The position numbers and the translations under genes are program-made. Under the pieces are notes generated by a model. That model worked only from the letters and a program-made list of their open reading frames with translations. It made no database searches and was not told the DNA's origin. This document shows positions 48,601 to 58,554 of a stretch of 64,000 nucleotides of DNA, piece after piece. Source of the stretch: Cryptomeria japonica (lineage: Eukaryota; Streptophyta; Pinopsida; Cupressales; Cupressaceae); assembly GCF_030272615.1 (NCBI RefSeq), contig NC_081409.1:241512332-241576331 (forward strand). The letters run 5' to 3'. Position 1 is the stretch's first letter, and every line of letters begins with the position of its first letter.

Positions 48601-48957
48601 GCAGCAAAAAGCCTAAAATATAGGGATTCAACTTTTTAGGTCAAAACATGGAATTCTCGAGTTCCGGTCGAAGCTGGTCGGTAGTACAAGTTTAAACCCT
48701 AGGTTTGCATCCCGAAAAAGCAAAAAGCCTAAAATCTAGGGATTTAGCTTTTTTAGGTCAAAACTTGGAATTTTCGAGTTCCGGTCGAAGCTGGTCAGTA
48801 GTACAAGTGTAAACCCTAGGTTTGCATCCCGAAAAATAAAAAATCCTAAAATCTAGGGATTTAGCTTTTTTAGGTCAAAACTTGGAATTTTCGAGTTCCG
48901 GTCGGAGCTGGTCAGTAGTACAAGTGTAAACCCTAAGTTTGCATCCCGAAAAAGCAA
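48601..48957. repeat. Three ~117-bp tandem repeats in the leader of copy B
   Basis: Units beginning AAAAAGCCTAAAATCTAGGG and containing TTTTTAGGTCAAAAC, CGAGTTCCGGTCG and TAAACCCTAGGTTTGC start at about 48605, 48721 and 48838. They are highly similar, so the duplication is fairly recent. They lie 5' of the minisatellite in gene orientation. Confidence 0.92.
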
Positions 48958-49351
48958 AAGGCAGACATCCCTAAAAAATAGGAAAAACTTTCTAAAAATA
49001 GCCATACCGGGGATCGGGCTAAAAAGGCCAAAAACGAAACTTCCTAAAAAACAAGAAAAAGCAAAAAAAGCAAACTTTCTAAAAATAGAAAGTTGTCCAA
49101 ATTCGTCCAAATCAATTGCGATCTTCGTCCTTTGGTCTCTCTAAGCACTCTGGTGGTGTTCATACTCCGGAATCACATAACTTGCAAAAACTAACTTTCA
49201 ATCGTTAGGGCTTGAAATGCTCTGAACTGGACAAGGCTTGGTGAAACTGCAGCAAAAGGTCACAGGATGATAACAAAACCCTAGAAAGCAGGAAAATCAG
49301 AGGGTCCCCAGTAGCAATGGGGCGATGTGTGAAAAAGGTCACAACAGGTAT

Positions 49352-49495
49352 GCAATATATAATACCCGAAGGGGTGCGACAAACCGTCGTGTCCAACTGC
49401 CCTTCGGGAAGACTAACTGACTGCCGTAACCCATTATTACCGACGACAACATAACATAATACAACAACATAACATAATGATTATTCCCGACAACA
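49352..49495 (-). repeat. 5' LTR of element 2, second part
   Basis: After the second GGTAT copy (49347-49351) the LTR resumes with GCAATATATAATACCCG and ends CCCGACAACA, followed by GGTTC, the target duplication of element 2. Together with 42347-42517 it makes one 315-bp LTR. Confidence 0.95.
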
Positions 49496-49500
49496 GGTTC

Positions 49501-51507
49501 AGGTCAAAACATTGAACTGATTCATGTCCATGACAATCACAATGAGCACCTTACTTAGGTCAATCTGTGGATAATTGAGGAGGTTGGACATCACAAATAC
49601 AGATGTGTAGACTCGATTGGACATGGATTAAAGGTGTGTTTAAGACAAAGTTGGTTAGACTACTTAGAAATATATGATCCCTAAAACCACATCTTGACCG
49701 ATTGGATTTCTGAGGCTCTGAGACCTGCATGATAGGTTTCGACTGAGAAGTGTTAGAATCACTGGAAGATATATTTCAAGACTTAGTTTTTGAAACATGT
49801 TCCATTTTCTTGGATGCTTTTTCTTCTTTTGTGACACATATTTTTACGAAACACACTTTCTTTGTAACACATTGTTTACTTGAGACATATGAGGGGACAC
49901 AACAATCTATTCTTACCAACTCCCGTCTGTGCTGAAGTGGTGGGTGTGCTATGAAAAATATCAACTTTCGTAGTACCTGTCTGTATATTTAATTGATTTT
50001 GCAACTTATTGATCTTTTCTTAACAACATATAATGAGTAGAAAATTGTATGGAGATGGGTTTTGTATTGTCATGAACACTGCAATATTAAGTCTGCCTTA
50101 TGTTTTGTACTTACGTTGATTCGAAATGATAACATATTTCAAAGATAAAAGGTGGTCATGATTAAAGGAAGTAAAGCAAACAATATGAATAAGAGTCACA
50201 CACATGCAAATATGAGTTGAGTAACATCAATAATGCTTGGAAAACAAAGAGAAGGGTGTTGGGTCTTGGCCTTGGACCTTGAACAAAAAATGAATTAGAG
50301 TTTACAAGTCACAAATTTTACAGCTTGTATCTCCATGCACACAGATTGCTTCTTACAAACAATTTTATGTGTTTTTAAAATTCGCCCATGCAGCATGGAT
50401 TTTCTTTTTTTTTTCCAAACTTCATTTTTTCAAATTAAACAAATGCACTTCTAAAACAGATGCCCCCTTCAAAACTTGCTTATTTGAACATGAAAAGTGA
50501 TGGTCCCTATTGCCCTGTACAAACAAAGCAAAGGTAATGGATCTTTCTATCAATGGATAAAACAACTTGCTTCCTCTTTTTGTTTTTAAATGCTCAATAT
50601 CATCATGCAACTTTCATCAATTCCTAGTAAACATAACAATACCATTTCTGTAATTGTTGTCTCCCTTCTATACAATTCTTTTAACAGACTTGCATCAACC
50701 ATGCACTGCTCAGTTGAACACGATAATATTTTTATATGAACAAAAGTGTAATCAACTGTCTCAATCAACATTTGCAATAACTGATGGACATATTTGTTGA
50801 TTGTACTTGCCTGCGGCAGGGAGGGAGCAGCAGTACTTCCTTCGCAGATAATCCACAGATATGGTGGAGAATTGGCAGTAGATTTTGTATAGATCCAGAA
50901 GGCATTGACCGTGTACAAGGTATAGTTTGCAAATAATCTACAAACCTTGTACATCAATTAATTTGTGGCACTACTTTACTAGCCATCTTGACTACATGGG
51001 TGTCAGCAGATGAATGACAGTTCAATTAAAATAAACTTATTAGAGTTTGCATACCAAGGAAAATCCTTGGGTGCATGGTTGAAGCATCTTTTCACCAGTC
51101 TTTCACAGATTGTATGCAGACAGAGATGACTTTCATGTACTGCAGAATTGCACTATCAAATCTTCTTTTTGCAGAGAATATGGTGACAATCAACATGATG
51201 GGCAGTGTATATTTATTGAAGTCTCTTTGTGCTGGCAATCAATTCAATGTGCAAAGATTAACAATCACCATTCCACTTTGGTAGTCAAATCCACAATTCA
51301 ATAGCTTCACATGACTTTGCATACCAAGAAGGAATGTGTTGTTTATCTAGAATCTGTAAGCAAACAAAGTAACAACCTCTTGCAGAACCCTCATGGGCTG
51401 GCTTTTCCAATTGGAAATCTAACTGCCTCTTCATCAATAAATGGACCAGACTGCTGCTTTAAAAAATTCCTCTATTGCTAAAACCATCAACTTGGCTTTG
51501 ACACCAC
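49501..51507. other. Gene-free interval
   Basis: No domain is recognised on either strand. A 123-codon minus frame at 50586-50957 has no motif and may be chance or very old internal sequence of the element whose LTR lies at 51508-51754. The segment from 49496 continues the sequence interrupted by element 2 at 33164. Confidence 0.45.
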
Positions 51508-51754
51508 ATGGTTTATGGAGGAAGAAGAAGAATAAACAGAACATTCATGACAATGTCGAGTTCACTTTCTCGTTTCTGTTTTAATCAAACAATGTATAAT
51601 AGGAGTATATAAAAGACAGCATGAAGTATCCACCCTCTCAACCAGCAGGGCAACCACCTTATAGTTAATTAAGATGTGGTTTGTGCATAAAGAAGAGATA
51701 TGAAATATATGGTAGGAAATAATTAAAGTATGAAAAGTGAGCATATATCCCACA
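51508..51754 (-). repeat. Short (~247-bp) copia-type LTR with primer site
   Basis: On the minus strand the segment starts TGTGGGATATATGC, contains CTTTTATATACTCC as a TATA candidate, and ends CCATAAACCA. It is followed by TGGTGTCAAAGCC (51494-51506), close to the tRNA-iMet primer site TGGTATCAGAGCC of copia elements. A diverged copy of this LTR is at 5176-5400. No coding remnant was recognised downstream, so it may be a small non-autonomous element. Confidence 0.5.
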
Positions 51755-52136
51755 ATTCCATCTTACACATCGTCATTGCTAGTATTGTTTTTCTTTTACA
51801 TGATTGATTAAGTTTTTAGGGTTTGGGGACTCCCTCTTGTCCCAGAGGGCAACCAAGGCATGCCCAACTGCCCCTTGGCTGTCTTGGGGATGACACGGAG
51901 TTTCCTGGTTAGCCCTTGCTTAAGGAATGTACCTAGGGAAGTTCTCTTCAACAGGTGGCATTGTAGGTATGGTGGGGAGACATCTTGTCCTAGTCACCCC
52001 CTACACAAGGAAACGTACCCAGGGATGCTCCCTCCAACTGTTGCCATTTGAGGGATGGTGGGGAGACTTGTCCTTGTCCTGAAGTCTTCAAGACACCCCT
52101 GTTCCAGAAACTCTAGGTTTTAAGGAGCAGCATATC

Positions 52137-52961
52137 TGTTGGAACATTGCTTTAGTATTTAAAAATTAATAACAGATACTAAATAATATGCAAATATTAC
52201 TTTTATCAGATTAAAAGAAGAAATTAAAAATATATCTAATATTTTGAAATTCTAATACTATAACCCTTATATTTAATATTTATCAGTTCTTTTTAAATTA
52301 AAAATAAAAATATAGTCTGTTGGAACATTGCTTTAGTATTTAAAAATTAATAATAGATACTGAATAATATTCAAATATAACTGTTATCAGATTAAAAGAA
52401 GATATTAAAATCATATCTAATATTTTTAAATTCTAATACTATAACCTTTATATTTAGTATTTATCAGTGCTTTTTAAATTAAAAATAAAAATAAATATTA
52501 AATAATTTTAATTTATCTTATAATAAAAAAGGTAAAGGTTAAATGTCATAAATTAAAATCATAATATAAAAATCTCAATATTTAAAAATAAAAAACCCAA
52601 AAAGCTATTAGAATAATTAATTCTTTTAGTCAGTTACCTTTTTAGTGGTTCTATTAATGGGTCATTTAGTTAGTCATCTAGCTTTTTAGTTCGTCATAAC
52701 AGTTGTCGACTTATTTAGCCTTTTAGTTCGATTAGTCTTTTAAGTGCAACTATTGCTTCTTTTATAAGAATGCATAGTTTGCTTTTTAGATTTTAGCTTT
52801 TAGCTTTATGTAGTGCTTTAAGCGTTTTAGCTTCATGTTGAAGCTGTGTATTAATGGTTCGTTCTTTTTAGAACACTGTCTTGTAATTCCTTTATATACG
52901 CTTGTATATTTGTTATTAATTAATTCAATATCATCCGATTATTTTATTCAATTATTTTTCA
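52137..52961 (+). repeat. Copia LTR with 181-bp internal duplication
   Basis: TGTTGGAACATTGC occurs at 52137 and again at 52318. The 181 bp from the first are repeated with about 7% differences, so the U3 region is tandemly duplicated. The right end TTTTTCA abuts the primer site. TATA-like sequence lies at 52890 (CTTTATATACGC) and T-rich text follows, as in R/U5. If the true LTR start is 52318, the first unit is a duplicated U3 piece. Confidence 0.85.
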
Positions 52962-52973
52962 TGGTATCAGAGC
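52962..52973 (+). promoter_or_regulatory. Primer-binding site (initiator tRNA-Met)
   Basis: TGGTATCAGAGC is the exact complement of the 3' end of plant initiator tRNA-Met, the standard copia primer. It lies directly after the LTR end and fixes plus orientation. Confidence 0.95.
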
Positions 52974-53490
52974 GGGTTGATGGGATTTTTTAGAATTTGC
53001 TGAATTTTTTAATAAAAAAATTGTAACCTTCCTATCTAGATTTTTTTTTCGGGAAATTTTTTAATCAAATTTTTTATGAAAAAATTGTTGGGAGTTTTCT
53101 TGTTTTCACGGTTTCTTCATTTGCAATTTTCACGATTCAATGTCATGTTTGTTTTTTTGGCCCGCCTAGGGTTTTTTGGCGACTGGGATCTTTGCGGTTT
53201 TTGCCACGTGGCAGCAAGTTTTCTTCCGCATTTAAAAAAACGCGACAGATTTTCCGGTGTCTTTTTTTTCCTACTCGACCTTTGTGTTTTTTTACCGCGA
53301 TTTTTGGCTTTGGGCGTGTGATGTGATCTGCAGGAGTCGCGATTTTCTGGGCAGAATTTTGAAAAGCGACGCGATTTTCGCGCCATTCCAATGTTTCAGA
53401 TTTTGTGCAGCTATTTCTATTCTGATTTTTAATCAGATTCTTCTGTCTCGTGCCTTCACAAGGTTGATCTCGTTCAACCTCGTTTCCGTG

Positions 53491-53640
53491 ATGGCATCTT
53501 AAACCAACATCATGTTGGAACACAGTTAGAAGCTCAACGGCCGCAACTACAACACTTGGAAAGAGCAATTGATTACGATATTTGAATATCGTTTCCTTGA
53601 TCAGATTGTTTTGGGCAGGGCCTCTTGTCCTACAAGTCCC
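53491..53640 (+). pseudogene. copia gag N-terminal stub
   Basis: From ATG at 53491 the reading is MAS, a stop, then after another stop KLNGRNYNTWKEQLITIFE and FLDQIVLGRA. This is the typical N-terminus of copia gag (L-G-x-N-Y-x-x-W-K). Two stops (53500-53502 TAA, 53527-53529 TAG) and the abrupt end at about 53640 make it non-functional. Confidence 0.85.
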
Positions 53641-53905
53641 AAGGTTTTCACGATTTTTTCTTGAAATATTGTTTGTCGGTTTTTTGTTTTTTTCCACAAA
53701 AATCATGGGAAGGTTTTGGCATGTGATGTCTGGTGTTTTGCTGCGCGACATTTTACAGTTTTCACGATTTCTTCCTCAAAAATTGTTTGCAGGGTTTTCA
53801 CGATTTTTTCCTCAAAAATTGTTTGCAGGGTTTTTCATGATTTTTTCCTCGAAAATTGTGCGTAGGGTTTATAATTTTTCCTTAAAAATTATTATCTGTA
53901 ATCTG
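53640..53905. repeat. TTTTCACGATTTTTTCCTC tandem array
   Basis: A ~37-bp unit (GGGTTTTCACGATTTTTTCC then TCAAAAATTGTTTGCA) is repeated about three times at 53756-53870, with isolated diverged copies before and after. It replaces the remaining gag sequence. No function is evident. Confidence 0.8.
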
Positions 53906-54579
53906 TGATGTTCATGTGGGATTTTGTTTATCTGGATTTTATTCCGTTTTTCCACAAAAACGATGATTTGTAACCACAGATTTCTTGGTTTTTCGATTTT
54001 CTCCTCAAATATCGTGAATTCTCTTTTGGAGGGTTCATGTTTCAGGGTTTGATGGTTTTTTCCACAAAAAATCATGCTTTTTGTTGTAATCAAGTTTGGG
54101 TCGCACCTGGAGTTGCCAGGGCGAACATCTGCAACTGTGGTATCTTGCAGTTTGTTTTGGAGTTTCTGGAACAAACAATGCTCAATACTCTTTTGCAAAA
54201 GTTTTTGTGGCTTTTTGTTAAAATCGTGATTGTTGCTCTTTGGACAGTTTGCCGATTTTTCCTCAAAATCATAGTTTTGTTGACGTGTCTGGAATCGCAT
54301 TGCTGCAAACTCCATACGGCCAACACAGAATAGAATAACCAGCTGAGTATGCTATCCTCTCTTGAGATAAAGAAATCCCTAGTGCTGTTTTTTACGTTTG
54401 ATCAAAGGGGATAACCTCAAGGTTTCGTTTGTCAGGTCTTGACTGCGGGATTTCTCAGTGGTTTGATGTGTTTATGCTGGAACCACAAGGGGGACTTACG
54501 GTGAGATAGGCGATTTATAGATAAGTTCCCTAGAATCTTTATGATCTTTCTTATCAAATGATTTCAGTTGAGTTGATAC

Positions 54580-54655
54580 CAAAGAAACGGGACTCGGACT
54601 CGGCTCGGACTCGGCATCGGACTCGGCGTCAGACTCGGCTCCAGACTCGGTTGGA
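54580..54655. repeat. hAT left terminal inverted repeat and subterminal ACTCGG cluster
   Basis: After the 15-bp inverted repeat come at least six ACTCGG units within 60 bp, some as GACTCGG or AGACTCGG. hAT transposases are known to bind short subterminal repeats, so this is the likely binding region at this end. The Ser/Glu-rich frame across it is an artefact. Confidence 0.85.
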
Positions 54656-55248
54656 CTTGGGAAAGTGAAAAGCTCAAGACATTTAGAGATTTTTAAAGAT
54701 TTAAAACTTGTTTCAGACACCCTTTATTGAATACACCTTAAAGACACAAAAACATCATTAAACTCGGCTCATTTGATTACATACACTATACATCAATCAC
54801 ATAAGCATAAACGCAAATTGTAGCTGAAGAAAATAACAAACATAGATATATAAATATTGTCAAATGTATACAATATTACAAAACTCATGGAATAAAAAAT
54901 CCATGTCATCATATGATCATCATCAAATGTTTCATACAAATACCAAGGGTAAATAGTAAATACTAAATACAACTACAAGTGTACAAGCCTATGGCTCAGA
55001 GGGCGTGCACCCTCTCGCCCTGGCCCCCTGCGAAGGCGTTTAAAGTAGGTCTTGGATGATTCAGCAGCCATAGTCGCTCCCCGTGACACCATGCCATGCT
55101 CACCAACATCAAGAACGGCTGTGTCATGCTCACCAACATCAGGAACAACTGTGTCACTCTGAGTCTCAGTATTTTCTGTCTCTGCTCATGCTCTCTACTC
55201 CTCCTCTGCCATGGCTACAGCCTCAGCCTCTATATCTACCTGGTCGAT

Positions 55249-57902
55249 CTAATCAATGTCATTATCACTAAATACAGCTGTAGGAGTCCCAGGAGTTGTC
55301 TGATTCTCATTGGCCCACTCTGCTTCAAGATCAACCTCATCTAGAATGATAGGAGACATGTCAACTGTTGCATTCTTTCTCATTCTCAGGCGAAGGTTGT
55401 AGTGAACAAAGACGAGATCATTCATCTTTTCCACAGATAATCTATTGCGCCTCTTGGAGTGTATGTGCTCAAACATACTCCAATTGCGCTCACAACCTAA
55501 TGCGCTGCATGGTTGGCTCAAGATGCGAATGGCCAACTTCTGAACATTTGGTGTCTCTGGGCGAAAAAAGTTCCACCAATGATCTGAGTTTGAAATGAGA
55601 AAAATAAATAAAATCAGTCTCACTCATGAACTCATTTAACAAGTTACAATATAGTATTGAATAAAACTAAAATTAAGCCTAACAATTTATTTTTACCTGG
55701 CATCATAGTTGTCCTACTGTCTTTGGCGATAGGATGAGAGAAGGTCTCCCCTTGTGCATCTGAGAACATCTGTAGCTCTCGAAAAAGGTCTATCTGAGAA
55801 GTACTAGCAGGTCCCATCTTCTCCATGATTGCATATAGCCCATTAAGGACCTCCGCATCAGCCTTGAAAGAAGGGATAAAACGGAATGCCGGATTTAGAT
55901 AATAGGCTGCCGCATGGATGGGCCTATGAAGCTGATGATGCCATCTCCTATCAATGATCTCCCAAATGGGACCATACTTGCTCTCATCTGCTCCATAGAC
56001 GAATCTGATGGCCTCCTTTGCCCTATCCATGCCCTCATATATATAGCCCATTGCGGGCTTATCTCCATCCGCAACTCGCAACAAAACCACCAAGGGCTTA
56101 ACAAACTGCAAAATTGAAAATATTGTGTAATTTAGAAAAATGAGCAAATAAGAGAATACATATAATAAGTTATAAAACATGAAGTTAAATTGTAGAATTT
56201 ATAAAAAAATTACCTTCAGTATCTCATCACAAGGGACCCAAAAGCCTTGCTCATAAAAAATGCAGTCTGCCATCTCTATCCCATCTCAAGGCAAACTTAG
56301 ACCTAAGCATGGACTGCAATGTGAGGAAGTTTGTGGCAAATCTTGTGATTCCTGGACGATGCAACTCCTTCTGCTCTGTGTATTGTCTCATAAGAGCCAA
56401 CACCCATGAATGATTATATACAAATTTGCAGACATTTCTTGCCCTTTCTACACATCTCTTGACCCATGGGATTTTTCCAATATCCTCCAACATGAGGTCA
56501 ATGCAATGAGCAGCACATGGAGTCCAAACTATAGATGGGTGCCTCTCCATCAATAGTCTACCTGTAGCAACATAATTTGTTGCATTGTAAATTGTAATTA
56601 ATGGAGGTACAAACTACAAGATAGTAATTAATTTGCAAACAAAATTAGTTTGTAATCAAAAGTTTACCCGCAGCAACATAATTTGTTGCATTGTCGGTCA
56701 CCACCTATACCACGTTCTCCTCACCCACATCTTCAATCACCTCCTCTATCTGCTCACATAGGTAGGTGGCATTCTTGCAATGGGCGGAGGCATCAATGGA
56801 CTTGATGAAAATGGTGCCCCCTGAAATAAAAAAATAAAGCTAGGTCAATGATCATTCAATAAACCATTAGATAAAAAATAAAAAATTAAAGACTATATGA
56901 AACTAAAATTAATCAATCACCTGCGGAAGAAACAAGAAAATTAAGGAGAGTTCTATTTCTCCTATCCGTCCAACCATCAGTCATGATGGTGCAACCTTTA
57001 GTGCTCCATATGTGGCGTTGTTCATCTAAATCCTTTTTCACATCATCCACCATTTGAGACAAAATGGGTCCCCTCAAATCACTCTCACTAGGGGCTTTGA
57101 ACCCCGCCCCGCATATGGTAATGGCATCATCCATTTGTTGCCAATAAGGAGACCTGTCGCAAAGAAACTCAATGAGATAAGTATAAAAATTCAATGAGAT
57201 AAGTTAAGTATAAAAATTAAAACAATCAAAGTTATCAAACATAAAAGTTAGTAAAACATTCACCTTGGCTACAAAGAATGGAATACAGCTATAGCTCCAA
57301 AACCTACCAATTGCCATTTTAGCAGCATCATGGACCTCCTTGTTCCAACCCATGCCCTCAAGCGACGGTTGGGACCCAGGAGTAGTGCGAGGCACAAAGA
57401 AGGAAATCAACCTAGATTTACGAATCCTAGGTCCAATGGTAACATTCCCACTACAACTACTAGTGATAGGAGCATGAGAAGTGGCGGTGGCACTGCCACT
57501 TATAGAAGCAGAAGCAGAAACGGAAGCACTAGCAGTAGCAAACTGAGTGGGACGATATGGAGGTAAGGAAGAAGGGCCTCCAACACAACCTAACTGTGTC
57601 CCTCTTCCTAAAACTGTCTCTCTCCCAATGGCCGCTCGATCCTCCTTTTGTTTCTTTTTTCTTTCAATCTCCTCAACCATTACATAACAATCACGTACGG
57701 CCTCAGGGACTGCTTTTAGGCATGGTTCGGCATCATGTCCACGCACACCAGCAATATGGTATTTCAGCCTATATATACCTCCATGGAATATTGTTTTGCA
57801 AAACATACATTTTGTTTGCCCCTTTCCTTGCCCTGGAAAATCCTCATGATATTTCCAAGCAGGTTCCTTTCTCATGGGGGGTCTAGAAGCTGAAGTAGAC
57901 AT
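55249..57902 (-). pseudogene. hAT transposase, six exons, recently broken
   Basis: The start is ATG at 57902 (MSTSASRPPMRKEP). Exon 1 (57902-57264) encodes a BED-type zinc finger (CMFCKTIFHGG...HIAG) and a Ser/Thr-rich linker. Exon 2 (about 57170-56921) has SPYWQQMDDAI and TDGWTDRRNR (DUF659 region). Exon 3 (56820-56668) has the VVTDNATNYVAAG segment. Exon 4 (from 56561) has TPCAAHCIDLMLEDIG. Exon 5 (about 56105-55700) has GDKPAMGYIYEGMDRAK. Exon 6 (about 55600-55249) has the hAT dimerisation region LSQPCSALGCERNWS and VHYNLRLR. Consensus-like GT/AG borders appear at most junctions; the exon 1/2 acceptor is uncertain. A TAG at 56705-56707, where Gln is usual before VVTDN, and a one-base frame change near 56285 break it. 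Confidence 0.9.
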
Positions 57903-58554
57903 TTTAGGATAGTTTTGTGAAACTTGAAGTTGAGGCAAATAATAAAGTGAAGTTTGCTGCAATAAAACATTACAAATACAAAATAAAATTAATACATACA
58001 TTCAAAAAAACTAAAGTAGGGTTTGTAAATTTTATTTTTTTAAAATTGTAGGGTTTGTCAAACCCTACTTTAAAAAAAATAAAATTTACAAACCCTACAT
58101 ACAACCCTACATAGTACAACTACATACTACATGCTACATACAAATTACAAACATACAAAAGATCTTGCATACAGGAAAATGTAAAACTTTCAAAATAAAT
58201 GAATAGAAAATGGATTTTTTGCATACAAAAAACAAAATAATGTTCAAACAAACAATCTTACCTCTTACAACAAGCTTGAAATGAGCTGCAAACTCTTCCT
58301 ATCCAACTCTTGATGCACCAAATCGAAACACAATGCAGCTCCAATGTGACAAATTGAAGAAAACTTGAGCTTCCTCCTTGCTGGTTTTTCTTCTATGCAC
58401 CCTTGTTTTTCTTCCCAACTCACTTTACTCTTCCTTTTTTTGCAAGTGAATGAAATGAAAGTCACTTTAGGGCTAGAAGACAATTAACATTAAAAAACGG
58501 ATTTAAAAAAACTTTGCAAACTAATTTTTTTTTGTGTTTTAACTTATGCCAACG

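Larger units (their letters stand above)
42518..49346 (-). mobile_element. Copy B: single-gene TG...CA element nested in the LTR
   Basis: The 6,829-bp insertion starts TGTTGGTGTC and ends GGTCACAACA, with exact GGTAT duplications (42513-42517 and 49347-49351). Removing it restores the LTR. In minus orientation it has a 2.6-kb repeat-rich leader, one gene (46591-43397) and an 0.88-kb tail with a TATA-like box. I found no protease, RT, integrase or transposase. The two ends are not obvious direct repeats; only TGTTG/CAACA match as inverted ends. TG...CA plus a 5-bp duplication points to retroviral-type integration by a machinery supplied in trans, as in non-autonomous LTR elements such as LARDs and gag-only TR-GAG elements. 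Confidence 0.85.
33165..49495 (-). mobile_element. Ty3/gypsy (OTA/Tat-like) element 2 with nested copy B
   Basis: The left LTR (33165-33461) and the right LTR (42347-42517 plus 49352-49495) bracket a full set of gypsy genes. The target duplication GGTTC is exact (33160-33164 and 49496-49500). The right LTR is interrupted by a 6,829-bp insertion. Without it the element is about 9.5 kb. The minus-strand order is primer site, pre-gag ORF, gag, protease, RT, RNase H, integrase, spacer, aORF, polypurine tract. LTRs differ by about a dozen substitutions and an 18-bp indel, so it is older than element 1. Protease before RT, integrase after RNase H, no chromodomain and a tRNA-Asp-like primer site place it in the non-chromovirus OTA branch. 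Confidence 0.95.
52137..54325 (+). mobile_element. Ty1/copia element remnant: LTR, primer site, gag stub
   Basis: An 825-bp LTR (52137-52961) is followed at once by a perfect tRNA-iMet primer site, a 0.5-kb leader and a gag start. After about 50 codons the gag reading runs into repetitive non-coding sequence. No integrase, RT or 3' LTR follows before copy C begins near 54330. It is either a deletion derivative or truncated by copy C. Confidence 0.8.

Noticed and set aside
50586-50957. 123-codon minus-strand frame
   Set aside because: No domain or repeat family recognised; length is possible by chance in this much sequence. Kept only as a note in the interval entry.
54496-54720. Ser/Glu-rich open frame
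   Set aside because: It is the ACTCGG subterminal repeat of the hAT element read in frame.
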